Part shown: in pieces, positions 25,416 through 34,609 of the stretch | Position numbering within the stretch: the first letter of the stretch is position 1 | Layout of the letters: every line of letters starts with the position of its first letter | Source: Lichenifustis flavocetrariae | GTDB lineage: Bacteria > Pseudomonadota > Alphaproteobacteria > Rhizobiales > Beijerinckiaceae | Assembly (NCBI RefSeq): GCF_026130545.1 | Contig: NZ_JAMOIM010000036.1 | Location: 1-48,586, forward strand | Reading direction: 5' to 3' | Length of the DNA stretch: 48,586 nt | Notes under the pieces: generated by a model | The model's database searches: none | What the model saw: the letters and a program-made list of their open reading frames with translations, nothing else | Told to the model about the DNA's origin: nothing | Translations under genes and position numbers: made by a program

Positions 25416-28400
25416 TTAGTCTCCTCGCGCGCTACGTTGCTCGCGATGTGGCGCCGACGCCCTTTGACGCTCGGAGGCTTGCAGGTCTGCCTCTATGGTT
25501 TGAGCTAGAGTGCCAAGTGATGTCTTCCACATGTCCAACTTGGAATGCCGGGTCTTCTGAGCATCATCTTGAGCCGCCTGGCGCTTTTTAATCGATGCGC
25601 AGATCTTCAGAATGCTGTCGGACACCTCGATATCGAATTCCCGATGCGCTGCGATATCTGAGGCCACGACGTCGAGCCCCATCGCAAGCGCTTGGCCGAT
25701 GCCAAGGTTGTAACCTTCCCATTCTGAAAAGTTCATGTAGAGGTCGCTGGCGGCATAGAGCTCGATCAGTTCGGCGTCCGAAACGTTCGGATAAACGTCG
25801 AGTCCCATAGCCTGCACGGCAGCCACATCATCGTCATCACCGCGCCCGGCCAAAATGAACCGCACCTTCTCCCCTATGTCAGGGTAAAAATAAGGCAGGT
25901 CGGATGCGACGTTCCCGTAACGAACCACGCCCTTGTAGATCCGTTCCGCCGACCGGAAGCGACACACGTTCAAGATCACGAAACAATCGTCGAAGCCATA
26001 TTTGCGACGCAGGGAGTCCCGCTGTCCCGCCCAACGTTCTGACCACGAGGAGAGATGCGAATTGCCGTTGCGAATGAGCATCGTGTCCGGCCGATGCTGG
26101 GCATCTTGGATGGCCCGCGAGATCACGAACACGCGCCGCGCCAGGCAGGCGCAAAAGCGCTTCTCCCAATCGATATCTTCGCGTGCCTCCCGATCGGGAA
26201 ACAGCTGGGCCGGGGGCTCGCCATGATCCATGAAATACACGAGCGGCTCCGCGCCGAGATAGCGTGTAATGGAGAAAAACGGTGGCGTGTGGGCGATGAT
26301 GCAATGGATGCCTTCGGATGTCGCGTAGGCGGCAGCGGCTTCGGGGGTCCAAAGGCTGACCCGCTCGCATCCTTTGTATGCCAAGTCTCGGCTTCGCTTG
26401 GGACCGCCCACGACGACATCCCAGCCACGCTCGCGCAGGAACAGTGCCTGTTGCTCCAGAACGATTGCGACGCCATGCCCCAGGCCATGCTGATAGCAAA
26501 GAAGAAGCACCCGCCATCTCTCACTCGGGGAGCGACGGCGCCAGGGTCTGATGGCGCGCGGCGGTGTGGCGAGTTTGTCGACCTCCTGCAGCGAGAGGTT
26601 CGGAGAATAGGTAGGGTCGTTCTGAAAAAGCGGGCCAAAGCGGTCGCGGACATACATAGCCTCCCGCGCATTGCGGTGCTGCTGATCGCGCGTGACATCG
26701 AAGCCGCGAGACTTCGACTCATGATGATAGAGCAGCGGCTCGCCCATATATATGTTGCGGTAACCTGCCTCATAGGCACTTGCACACAGCTTGACGTCGT
26801 TGAAGGCCACCTTGAGTACGGGATCAAAGCCACCCAGCGTTTCGAAGAGCCTGCGCCTGAGGGCGAGGCAGGCGCCGGTCACGGCCACCATCTCCCGCGG
26901 CAGGTCGATTTGACCGGCAGGCCCGACAGCCGCCGGCTTCAGACGGTGTGCGCCGACACCTTGGACACCCAATACGACTCCGCCGTGCTGTGTCGTTCCA
27001 TCTGGATAGAGCAGGTGAGCACCCACGACGCCCACATCCGGCTTGAGCGCCTGTTTGACCAACGCCTGAAGCCAATGACGTCGGAGGACGGTCGTGTCAT
27101 TGTTCAAAAAGACGACGACGTCGCCTTTTGCATGGAACGCGCCGACATTGCAGAGTTTTGCGAAATTGAATGGTCCCGGGGATGGAACGATCAGAACGCC
27201 GGGATTAGATCGAAGCTCCGCGAAGTAGGCGATCGTGGCGGCTTGCGTCGACCCGTTGTCGACAACAACGATCGTGACTTGTTGCGACGGGTAGTCGGTG
27301 TCCGATTGGATGCTGTCGATGCACTCCCGCAGGAGGTTGCAGTGGTCACGCGTCGGAATGATGATCGTGACGTCGGCCAAATTATCGTGCCGATCGCGTT
27401 CCATCGGCACAACAGAGAGCCCGTGTCCGTGATCCGTGCCACATGATCCGATCAGGCAGTCATGTGAGAGAATGAACGGCGCATGCGCGACTTTACTCGG
27501 TGCGATTTGAAGGAGGTGGGCAGCCCACGTAATCTCGGCATGGCCGAGCATGGCGCGTCCGAGAATTGCCTCGTACAGTTTTCGATCCCTGTCGTAGAAG
27601 ATGGTTCCGATAGTGTTTCCGGCATAAGGCGTCGACCGCATGAAGTCCGGCGACATAGCTGGCTTGAAAGCCGGCGCTGACCTCCGGCCGTCTTCCGCTA
27701 TGTGGTCATGATCCGCATAGACCGCGTCGGCTCCCGATTGATCGAGCGTCAGCGCCAACATGTAAGCCATATGCGGGCGCATTATCTGCGCCCCCGCGCA
27801 GAAGATAAGCGTGGTGGTCGGTGAAAAGCCGATCGCCTCGTTTGGCGATGTGGCGGTCGACATGCCTTCGTGGCCGTCGACGCGGAAGGTGCACCGGTTC
27901 CAAACGTCATCCGGAACGGTCGAACCGCGAACAAAGCAGATGCGGCAATTTACGCCAATCTGCGCAGCCCATGCCGCAAAAATCCTATCGAAGCACGCCA
28001 CCGCATCGACGTCTATGATATGCAATACGAGAACCGCGTGATGCGATAAGGATCGATCTGCAGCGATCCTTTTGATGTCTCTAGGCGTCAATGTGTCGAA
28101 AGCTTCAAGCCAACGTTCGAGGGCGGGGGCGCCGATGCCGACGTGACCGCGGCGCGCCCCTATCCTGACGAAATACTCCACCGCTGTGAGGCTGTCTTCT
28201 ACGTATTCCGGATGCACGGCGCGGTAGAACTCGCTATCGAAAGCCGGGCTTGGATCGCGGTTCTCGTAGGAGCCATGCCGAACGAAATGCTTGATCGGCG
28301 ACAAGCCGGAACTGGCGACATCGCGATTTCGAGCCAAATACCATTCCGCGTCGAACAACTTATATTTGAAAAGTAAGTATTCAAAAGAATATTCATCGCT

Positions 28401-28763
28401 CGGCAAATGCGGGCGTGCCGTTTCTCCCAGATTGTCTTCGATAGCCTTGAGCAAGAGGTCAGGATCTGACTTGTGAAGATTGGGTCGAGATCTGTAGAGA
28501 GAAGAAAGATCGATGTGAGGAGATGGATGTCTTACTTCTTTCGCCCCATGGAGGCAGAAATGCGCAAACGGGCCTTGATGAAAATCTGCGGTGTCAGGAT
28601 AGCGGTGAAGATACCAGATCGGGTCGAAGGCGTCAGGTGATGTTGACGCCTGGAGTCCAGCAAAATCGAAACCCGCTTGCGACTTATATCTTGCAGCGAG
28701 GATGCTTCTAACTTTCCGAAGGCTCTTTCTCAATAAGCCGAAGTCTCTAAACCGCACCAACAA
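25416..28763 (-). CDS. Bifunctional GT2-GT4 glycosyltransferase
   Basis: A 1115-residue cytoplasmic protein for surface glycan or glycoprotein synthesis. Residues 45-210 contain repeats of the form 'FDxxWYLxxxxD...HFxxHGxxExRxPSPxFDxxFY' (47-90, 137-180, a weaker third to 205), known from N-termini of large polysaccharide glycosyltransferases. A GT2 (GT-A fold) domain spans about 465-700, with VTIIIPTRDH, VVVDNGST and the metal-binding FLNNDTTVL. A GT4 (GT-B fold) domain at about 770-1085 has KGVVRYGNVA, FILAGRGDDDD and the donor-binding ASDLYMNFSEWEGYNLG. Both catalytic domains look intact, so two sugars may be added in turn. It is divergent from cpaC with about 140 bases between starts. Pilin or envelope glycosylation is possible, but the substrate is unknown. 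Confidence 0.88.
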   Translation of the reverse strand: MLVRFRDFGLLRKSLRKVRSILAARYKSQAGFDFAGLQASTSPDAFDPIWYLHRYPDTADFHQGPFAHFCLHGAKEVRHPSPHIDLSSLYRSRPNLHKSDPDLLLKAIEDNLGETARPHLPSDEYSFEYLLFKYKLFDAEWYLARNRDVASSGLSPIKHFVRHGSYENRDPSPAFDSEFYRAVHPEYVEDSLTAVEYFVRIGARRGHVGIGAPALERWLEAFDTLTPRDIKRIAADRSLSHHAVLVLHIIDVDAVACFDRIFAAWAAQIGVNCRICFVRGSTVPDDVWNRCTFRVDGHEGMSTATSPNEAIGFSPTTTLIFCAGAQIMRPHMAYMLALTLDQSGADAVYADHDHIAEDGRRSAPAFKPAMSPDFMRSTPYAGNTIGTIFYDRDRKLYEAILGRAMLGHAEITWAAHLLQIAPSKVAHAPFILSHDCLIGSCGTDHGHGLSVVPMERDRHDNLADVTIIIPTRDHCNLLRECIDSIQSDTDYPSQQVTIVVVDNGSTQAATIAYFAELRSNPGVLIVPSPGPFNFAKLCNVGAFHAKGDVVVFLNNDTTVLRRHWLQALVKQALKPDVGVVGAHLLYPDGTTQHGGVVLGVQGVGAHRLKPAAVGPAGQIDLPREMVAVTGACLALRRRLFETLGGFDPVLKVAFNDVKLCASAYEAGYRNIYMGEPLLYHHESKSRGFDVTRDQQHRNAREAMYVRDRFGPLFQNDPTYSPNLSLQEVDKLATPPRAIRPWRRRSPSERWRVLLLCYQHGLGHGVAIVLEQQALFLRERGWDVVVGGPKRSRDLAYKGCERVSLWTPEAAAAYATSEGIHCIIAHTPPFFSITRYLGAEPLVYFMDHGEPPAQLFPDREAREDIDWEKRFCACLARRVFVISRAIQDAQHRPDTMLIRNGNSHLSSWSERWAGQRDSLRRKYGFDDCFVILNVCRFRSAERIYKGVVRYGNVASDLPYFYPDIGEKVRFILAGRGDDDDVAAVQAMGLDVYPNVSDAELIELYAASDLYMNFSEWEGYNLGIGQALAMGLDVVASDIAAHREFDIEVSDSILKICASIKKRQAAQDDAQKTRHSKLDMWKTSLGTLAQTIEADLQASERQRASAPHREQRSARGD

Positions 28764-28904
28764 TTCTCTCAGCTGAGGCTGGATCGCGGCGCACCGTATC
28801 CATATTGCCGCACATTGCCATGTTCTTCACGGTGCGTCTATCGCTCGACCGTTGGCCCGGATAGCATTCATCCGATCCTCGGCGGCCGAGGCAGGAGCAC
28901 GTGC

Positions 28905-30443
28905 GTGCCAGATGAGTTTGCGAGACCGCGCATTGCTTACCGAAAAGACGCGAGGCGCGTGTTGTGTGGGTTGACAGCAGGCGTCCTGGCCTGCGCCGTG
29001 TTCGGCATTAGCCCGACGATGTCACAGGTGAAAGTTCTGCCTCGCACTGACGGCGGTGCCACGCTCAGCCATATCAGGCTGACGGTTAACAAATCGCAAA
29101 CGGTCAAAGCGGGGGCCGCTTTCGCGGATGTGCTTGTCGGCTCGTCCGAGATCGCGGATGTGGTGCCGCTCAGCGATCGAACCATCTATCTACTGGGCAA
29201 GAAGGTCGGCACCACCAATGTGTCGATCATCAGCAGCGACAAGAAATTGGTGGGATTGATCGACGTCGAAGTCCGGCCCGACGTCGACGCGATCGCTTCG
29301 CAGATCCACCAGAGCACAGGTGAGCCCAAGCTGACGGTTGCAAGCCAAGGAGACCGTGTGCTTCTCGGCGGGGTCGCCGAAGATGCACCCACGGTGGACC
29401 GTGCCATGCAGGTAGCGCCGCCTGGAACCGTCAATTTGACGCAGGTGCGTTCACCTCAACAAGTTATGCTCAAGGTCCGGTTCGTCGAAGTCAACCGCAA
29501 TGCGGATCGGGAGCTCGGGACGCGCTTTGAGTTTGGCGGCAGCCATACTTTGGCATCGATCGGGGCCTTCGGGACCTCGTCTGCAATCAGCAGTTCGACG
29601 AACACGGGAGGTCTCCTGTCAGGTGCCGTCGGCACCGCTGTGAGCGCGGCCACGACCGGAGGAGTCCCGTTCGGCACCGTCGTTCAATCCTTCACCGGCT
29701 CGGGCAACCAGCTCGATATTTTCATTTCGGCGTTGGAAAGCAAAGGTTTGCTGCGACGTTTGGCAGAGCCGAACCTGATCGCTAATTCCGGCGAGAGAGC
29801 CGAATTTCTCGCCGGCGGCGAGATCCCGATCCCCATCGCCAACCAGACCACCAACGGCTCACCCCAAATCACGGTGTCGTACAAGGAGTTCGGCGTGAAG
29901 CTGGCCTTCACGCCGACTGTTCTGCGCAACAGCCAGATCCACCTGGAGCTTGAGCCCGAGGTTAGTGACATCGACTCGACACTTTCGGTTGCAGTTGGGG
30001 GTGGCGTCTCGGTCCCAGGTCTCTCCAAGAGGCGTGCGAAGACGAGCGTCGACTTGCGCGACGGTCAGAGTTTTGCGATCGCGGGCTTGCTTCAGACGCA
30101 ATCGACCCGCAACATCGACCAACTGCCATGGCTGGGATCCATTCCGGTCCTTGGAGCTCTTTTTCGAAGCAGCTTGTTTCAGGAGCGAGAAACCGAGCTT
30201 GTGGTCATCGTAACGCCGCAACTCGTCAAGCCGGTTAAACCGAGCACACCGCTCGGCACACCGCTCGACACCACCTTACCGGCGAACGATGTGGATCTTT
30301 TTGTCGACGGCCGCATGGAAGTGCCGCGTGATCCGCGTTATTTCGCGACACCCCGTGGCAAGGTGATCGGACCTTATGGTCATATTCTGCAGGAGCCGGT
30401 CAACACCCCCTCTGTGGCGACGCGCTCGAACGCCGTAAACTGA
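28905..30443 (+). CDS. cpaC: Tad pilus outer-membrane secretin CpaC/RcpA
   Basis: A secretin forming the outer-membrane channel of the Flp pilus. After a Sec signal (VLCGLTAGVLACAVFGISPT) comes the N-terminal pilus domain (LTVNKSQTVKAGAAFADVLV, GKKVGTTNVSII), a BON-like segment (RVLLGGVAEDAPTVDRAM) and the secretin core: VMLKVRFVEVNR, LLRRLAEPNLIANSGERAEF, LAGGEIPIP, VGVKL-type FGVKLAFTPTV, and LPWLGSIPVLGALFRS. GTG 28905 is preferred because AGGAG lies 7 bases upstream; the open frame begins at 28815. About 513 residues is normal for the family. The C-terminus ends with an ordered FATPRGKVIGPYGH extension typical of alphaproteobacterial copies. Confidence 0.93.
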   Translation: MPDEFARPRIAYRKDARRVLCGLTAGVLACAVFGISPTMSQVKVLPRTDGGATLSHIRLTVNKSQTVKAGAAFADVLVGSSEIADVVPLSDRTIYLLGKKVGTTNVSIISSDKKLVGLIDVEVRPDVDAIASQIHQSTGEPKLTVASQGDRVLLGGVAEDAPTVDRAMQVAPPGTVNLTQVRSPQQVMLKVRFVEVNRNADRELGTRFEFGGSHTLASIGAFGTSSAISSSTNTGGLLSGAVGTAVSAATTGGVPFGTVVQSFTGSGNQLDIFISALESKGLLRRLAEPNLIANSGERAEFLAGGEIPIPIANQTTNGSPQITVSYKEFGVKLAFTPTVLRNSQIHLELEPEVSDIDSTLSVAVGGGVSVPGLSKRRAKTSVDLRDGQSFAIAGLLQTQSTRNIDQLPWLGSIPVLGALFRSSLFQERETELVVIVTPQLVKPVKPSTPLGTPLDTTLPANDVDLFVDGRMEVPRDPRYFATPRGKVIGPYGHILQEPVNTPSVATRSNAVN

Positions 30444-30444
30444 G

Positions 30445-30774
30445 ATGCGACAGCCTGATGCGCATTTTCCCTTTGACCTGAGGATAGTCGTGATCCTCGC
30501 GAGCAGTCTCTGCTGCTCGTCCTGTTCAGAAGACTACCTGGTCCGAAGGGATTCCCTATCCGCCGGCTCAGGTGACGCCATCAGGGCCGACATGACTGCT
30601 CAGGGGATCGACCCCTCTCCTCCGGCCGCACGGTGGACTGTGTTGGATACGAACGGGGAGCGTCTTCAACACGCCATGGAGCAATATCGCAATCCCTCAA
30701 GTGGCACGCAGCCGTCAGGCTCGTCTACAATCCCCGTCGGCGTCGCACCCGCGTTTGCCCCGACGCTCAAGTAG
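30445..30774 (+). CDS. Small Tad-cluster lipoprotein
   Basis: A 109-residue protein starting one base after the cpaC stop. It has a lipoprotein-like signal (VVILASSLCCSSCSEDYL), with a likely modified Cys near residue 29 in an imperfect lipobox. The mature part reads RRDSLSAGSGDAIRADMTAQ, IDPSPPAARWTVLDTNGERL, AMEQYRNP. Similar short proteins follow cpaC in other Hyphomicrobiales and occupy the place of cpaD, but they are half its length. A helper of the secretin is the likely role. A full-length CpaD (about 220 residues) is not encoded in the window. Confidence 0.75.
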   Translation: MRQPDAHFPFDLRIVVILASSLCCSSCSEDYLVRRDSLSAGSGDAIRADMTAQGIDPSPPAARWTVLDTNGERLQHAMEQYRNPSSGTQPSGSSTIPVGVAPAFAPTLK

Positions 30775-30794
30775 AGCTTTGGCCGCTTCGCCCA

Positions 30795-31215
30795 GTCCGA
30801 CGCGTCCATCGATCGATTCCTATCCCCGTTTGCGAAGAAGCTCACAACGAGGTTAAACCAGGACCCATGCTTTGGCGTGATCACGAAGGAGAACTGGCCC
30901 TCGGGCCGAGTATCGACTCAAGCCTTGTCTCCTTGGAGATGTCCGCCGCGTGTGCCGAGGATCACCTTGATGGTGGTTTGGGTCGGACAACCGGCATCAA
31001 GTTTCTTGAGGACTCAATCAAATCGCGCAAGCGGTGGTAGTCCTCGATGCTGGCATACACCTGCCCGGCCAGCAGTTCGATGCCTGCGAAAAGGCTCAAC
31101 GTGCCGTGACGCTTGTACTCGTTGTCGCATGCGAACGCCGTGTGGGTTCTGGGTTGCGGCGGCAAACCGGGCACGGTGCTCCCGATGTCCTGGATGCCGG
31201 GCTTCTTGTGGTTAC
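30795..31215 (-). pseudogene. IS630-family transposase relic inside the Tad cluster
   Basis: On the minus strand one frame gives KKPGIQDIGSTVPGLPPQP, then HTAFACDNEYKRHGTLSLFA and LLAGQVYASIEDYHRLRDLIE. After a gap and a frame change, 30795-30884 gives ITPKHGSWFNLVVSFFAN. These are consecutive blocks of the IS630 DDE domain ('EKPGIQA', 'YKRHGTxSLxAG', 'TPKHGSWLNLxExFF'). Frameshifts, a missing central block and loss of the N-terminus show it is dead. It separates the cpaC-lipoprotein pair from cpaA, which are normally adjacent. Confidence 0.85.
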
Positions 31216-31688
31216 ACGTGCCTTGCCCGGTCACGGACCGTCGTCGAGCGCCGCGAGGAACGCCCGCATGCTTAGCGCGTCGCGCGCAATGGCGCACGAT
31301 ATGACGCATCACCTCAATCTGCGCTCCCACAGTGGTTGAGGACGGGGTCATGCAATACGCTAGAAGCAGGCACGCTTGTTTAACCCGGATGGGGCTCGAT
31401 TCGAGACTGAGCCATCGACTCGAACCAGGTCAGATCCTCCGAACTGATAAATATTCCACCAGGAGACGAGATGCTGCCATGACGCGCTGGCGCCAGATTG
31501 ACATTGTCGTTGACCACAAGGCGCCCGTGACCGAGGAAAGCTTCATCGCGGATCAGCACCACGGCTGCGATGTATGAGTGGGCACATTCCGCCTCCACGA
31601 TTCTACTATAAGAGCAATTGTCCGTAAATCGTGCGGCTGCGCGTCTTTCGCTGTGACGGCTGATGCCGCCATCCCGAGTGGCTGAATC
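31216..31688. other. Gap between the IS630 relic and cpaA
   Basis: About 470 bases without a supported gene. It probably includes the outer part of the IS630 relic (up to about 31350) and the promoter region of cpaA. Open frames on the minus strand running through cpaA from here are shadows of that gene. Confidence 0.4.
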
Positions 31689-32147
31689 ATGCGCTCTGAC
31701 ACGTTGACAGTGGTGGTCGGTCTCATCCTCTGCTGGATCTTCGTCGAGGACATGCTGCGGTTCAGGATACGCAACGTCCTCATCATTGCTCTGATTTCGA
31801 GTTTCGCACTCGACTGCATTCTCGGGGATCGCCTCGCCCTGATGGTACCGCACAGCATTCTCGCCGTCCTGGGACTCGGTGTCCTCAGCGGCTGCTTTGC
31901 TCTGCGAATGATGGGAGGCGGAGACGTGAAGCTGCTTTCGGCCGCCCTCCTCTGGGTTGGGCCGGAAGGATGCGTCGTGTTCGCCATCGCACTTTTGTTC
32001 TGCACACTGCTTTATCTGGCCGGCGCTTGGGCGGGTTGGCTGCCACAGCGTTCCAGGGGCGGACGAACCCTGATTCCGTTTGGCCCGAGCATCGCCGCTG
32101 CTTGGATCATCCACGGCAGTCTTGTGGTCTGGGTCGCGAAACACTGA
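31689..32147 (+). CDS. cpaA: Prepilin peptidase CpaA/TadV
   Basis: A 152-residue A24-family aspartic peptidase of the inner membrane that trims the Flp pilin leader. It is the short form without the methylase domain. The two catalytic Asp residues are in WIFVEDMLRFRIRN (near residue 20) and in MMGGGDVKLLSA (near 79). Four to five hydrophobic helices fill the rest, with GWLPQRSRGGRTLIPFGPSI before the last. The sequence is complete. Its substrate is most likely the flp product encoded 3 kb downstream. Confidence 0.92.
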   Translation: MRSDTLTVVVGLILCWIFVEDMLRFRIRNVLIIALISSFALDCILGDRLALMVPHSILAVLGLGVLSGCFALRMMGGGDVKLLSAALLWVGPEGCVVFAIALLFCTLLYLAGAWAGWLPQRSRGGRTLIPFGPSIAAAWIIHGSLVVWVAKH

Positions 32148-32775
32148 TCGCCCGATCATCGAGTTGGCCTATCACTTGATCATCGAGCAATCCACACCGC
32201 GTCAACGCGCCGCACTTGGGAGAACCCTGCATGATTGGAGAACTTAAGGTCAGACTTCCTTAATTTTTATGGAACCATCCGAAACTTCGCGTCGTTGCCT
32301 GCGTACCTTCAGAACATTGGAGGGTTAATGGGCGTGCTGAAGATCAGAATGCAACGTTTGGGTTAAAAATCGAAATGTTGATACTGTTCCGGTAAAATCG
32401 AAACATGAAGCGAGGACGTGTACTTTGCAGGTGGGCATGACAGTCAGCCTGCGTCTGACTGCGGGGTTCCCTGTTGCGCACAAGTCTGTTCAAAAATGAA
32501 AGCTCTTTGCATGGTGCCATTTCAGACCAGGACCTCGCCGCACTAGATACGGACGCGGTCATCGAAAGTTTCAAGTAATAACGAGAACCAATAAAAATAT
32601 ATCTACCTTCTTTGTCGGGTTGATGCCAGTTTTGAACTGGCTAACGAACAGTTTATCCGGTAGAAGAAAAAAGCTCCACTGATTGTGGTTCAGTCAACTG
32701 CGGTGCTGAGGGGTCCTCAATGCACTGATGGCGCCGGTCAAATTCGTTGAAATCATCAATAGAGGAACGTTTAGA
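32148..32775. other. Long AT-richer intergenic region
   Basis: About 630 bases between cpaA and the ferritin-like gene. A short open stretch at about 32460-32577 ends DQDLAALDTDAVIESFK before TAA, but it has no good start or family. Several A/T-rich blocks (32335-32405, 32570-32610, 32650-32680) suggest promoters or a regulatory leader for the downstream gene. The GAGGAAC at 32762-32768 is that gene's ribosome site. No hairpin terminator is obvious. Confidence 0.4.
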
Positions 32776-33693
32776 ATGACGAATCTCAATTCAAAGCTCT
32801 GGCAAGATAAGCCGGCGGCCGAAACCGCTCCCGTACGAATTGATCTTGAGGCCGGCCGTCGCACATTCATCCAGGCACTCGGTTTGGGCGTCGCGGGCGC
32901 CGCGTTCTTTGGGTCGAATTCGGTCAAGCCAGCCTCGGCGCAATCTGTAACGGATGCCGATATTTTCAATTTTGCTCTCAATTTGGAATATCTTGAAGCC
33001 GAGTTCTATTTACGGGCGTCAACTGGCGAGGGTTTGACCGATATGGAGGTCAGCGGTACTGGCACGCTCGGGCCGGTGAGTGGCGGACGCCAAGTTCAGT
33101 TCGACAGCCAGGCGGTCGCTAATTACGCGAACGAAATCGCACGCAACGAGCGAGCACATGTTCAGACCATTCGGTCGGTGCTTGGCAGTGTAGCCGTCGC
33201 GCGCCCATCAATCGATCTGGGGCTCGCCTTCACGCTTGCGGCCCGTGCGGCGGGTCTCGCGGGTCCGAATGACGCCTTCGACGCGTTCGCCAATGAAGAC
33301 AACTTCCTGCTGGCGGCCTTCATATTCGAAGACGTCGGCGTAACAGCGTATCACGGCGCAGCGCCTTTAATCTCGGACACGACGAACCGATCCTACGCGG
33401 CCGGTATTTTGGCGGTTGAAGCGTACCATGCTGGCACAATCCGCACAATTCTCTACGGCAAGGGTTTGTTCAGTCAGGCGCAGGCAATTTCCAACGCGCG
33501 TGACTCGCTCGACGGTCCGACCGATCTGGATCAGGGAATTGGCGACGCGATGACGTCCAACCTTGTTCCTGTGGATTCGTCCGGCTTAGCGTTTTCCCGG
33601 ACTACATCTCAGGTCCTAAACATTGTCTACTTGAACCCAAATGGAACCCCAACGGGCTTCTTTCCGAATGGCCTGAACGGCTTGATCAGGTAA
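32776..33693 (+). CDS. Tat-exported ferritin-like protein
   Basis: A 305-residue protein of the ferritin-like family PF13668. The Tat signal is AGRRTFIQALGLGVAGAAFF with a twin-Arg start and AxA cleavage (PASAQS). The mature part has helices with metal-ligand patterns: LNLEYLEAEFYLRAS, NERAHVQTI (ExxH), NFLLAAFIFEDVGVTAYHGA and AVEAYHAGTIRTILY (ExxH). This agrees with a di-iron four-helix bundle. Members are secreted proteins linked to desiccation or stress, with no firm reaction known. ATG 32776 has GAGGAAC about 7 bases upstream, and the family starts here. It lies inside the Tad cluster and has its own terminator, so it is probably a separate transcript. Confidence 0.9.
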   Translation: MTNLNSKLWQDKPAAETAPVRIDLEAGRRTFIQALGLGVAGAAFFGSNSVKPASAQSVTDADIFNFALNLEYLEAEFYLRASTGEGLTDMEVSGTGTLGPVSGGRQVQFDSQAVANYANEIARNERAHVQTIRSVLGSVAVARPSIDLGLAFTLAARAAGLAGPNDAFDAFANEDNFLLAAFIFEDVGVTAYHGAAPLISDTTNRSYAAGILAVEAYHAGTIRTILYGKGLFSQAQAISNARDSLDGPTDLDQGIGDAMTSNLVPVDSSGLAFSRTTSQVLNIVYLNPNGTPTGFFPNGLNGLIR

Positions 33694-33708
33694 TCGCACA
33701 TGTGTTCG

Positions 33709-33740
33709 GCAGTGTCCCGCGTGATGTGGCGGGACACTGC
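33709..33740 (+). terminator. Strong hairpin after the ferritin-like gene
   Basis: A perfect 12-bp stem (GCAGTGTCCCGC at 33709-33720 and GCGGGACACTGC at 33729-33740) with an 8-base loop. It starts 15 bases after the stop codon. The following TCTGCTAGTTTG has only a weak T-run, so termination may be partial or bidirectional. Confidence 0.8.
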
Positions 33741-33903
33741 TCTGCTAGTTTGAGTTCGAGCATTGGAACCAAAATTGGTTTCAAAGATCGTGTCGGGTGT
33801 AGCATCAAATATTCAGATTCTAATCTGACGAAATTTGGACTATAACAAGCTTCAGGAGTACGATCCAACTTGATATTTGCGGACGGAAGGCTCAGTCGTT
33901 TGC

Positions 33904-34521
33904 ATGATTGTGGCACTTGATCTCGAAATCAGCGATCATCGATACGGTGATCGACTTCTGAAAGCCACTTGGCGTTTGGCGTTAATTGCGTCTGTGATAA
34001 ACCCTGACCTAAGTGCAAGCGCTCGTGACGGTGTGAGCACACACGGCTGGGCGTTTGAGCAATTCGGCACCGATGTCGCTATCCTCCGGACGTCCAGGTC
34101 TAGTGGGCGGGCCGGCGATGTGGGGGTGCTGATTGCCTGCTCGGATTCAGACAGGCGAGTTCGTCTTTCCTTGCCAACGCCGATCGCCACATCGCAAACT
34201 ACTGGTTACGGAGCGATCACCGCCTTTGATCAGCCGAGGGCGCCGACGAATACCGTTTTTCGCTTCACGTTGAACAAGCCGTCCGAAATTGTAGTTTCGG
34301 AAAAGTCTGGGCCGAAGCGTGATATCGCTGTGACGATCGGGCAAATGCTGCTGACGAAACCGCGTGCGCTCGATATAACCGTTTCGTTGGGCACCAACCC
34401 TGTCCCGTTGACACAGCTGAAGGTGTATCGTTTGTTCATATCGCTCGGGCCTGCAGACATCGATGCCGTCGAAAGGTTCATTCAGTCGTGTGGCCGTCCG
34501 GTGGTTCGTCCACTCCATTGA
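33904..34521 (+). CDS. Exported protein of unknown function in the Tad cluster
   Basis: A protein of about 205 residues not recognised as a known family. Residues 20-45 (LLKATWRLALIASVINPDLSASA) look like an internal signal sequence, so the true start could be later. The mature part is beta-rich: GWAFEQFGTDVAILRTS, VGVLIACSDSDRRVRLSLP, TVFRFTLNKPSEIVVSEKSG and LKVYRLFISLGPADIDAVER, with Cys residues in VLIACS and FIQSCG. The last motif looks like an IalB-like or pilus-accessory ending, but I would not assign it. ATG 33904 is chosen, and a TTG at 33877 is possible. Its 3' end is 88 bases from the tadD start, on the same strand. Confidence 0.65.
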   Translation: MIVALDLEISDHRYGDRLLKATWRLALIASVINPDLSASARDGVSTHGWAFEQFGTDVAILRTSRSSGRAGDVGVLIACSDSDRRVRLSLPTPIATSQTTGYGAITAFDQPRAPTNTVFRFTLNKPSEIVVSEKSGPKRDIAVTIGQMLLTKPRALDITVSLGTNPVPLTQLKVYRLFISLGPADIDAVERFIQSCGRPVVRPLH

Positions 34522-34609
34522 AGGATCAGATGTTTCTGTTCCGCTTAGCCGCTCGTGCAAGCTGCGTCATGCAAAAGCACAGGTTGGTGATCCGAACCGG
34601 AAGAAGCGT

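Noticed and set aside
26055-27446. 463-codon plus-strand open frame in the glycosyltransferase gene
   Set aside because: It is the reverse strand of a gene with intact catalytic motifs; residue composition is typical of a high-GC shadow.
31380-32159. 259-codon minus-strand open frame over cpaA
   Set aside because: Shadow of the prepilin peptidase gene, whose two catalytic Asp motifs are intact.
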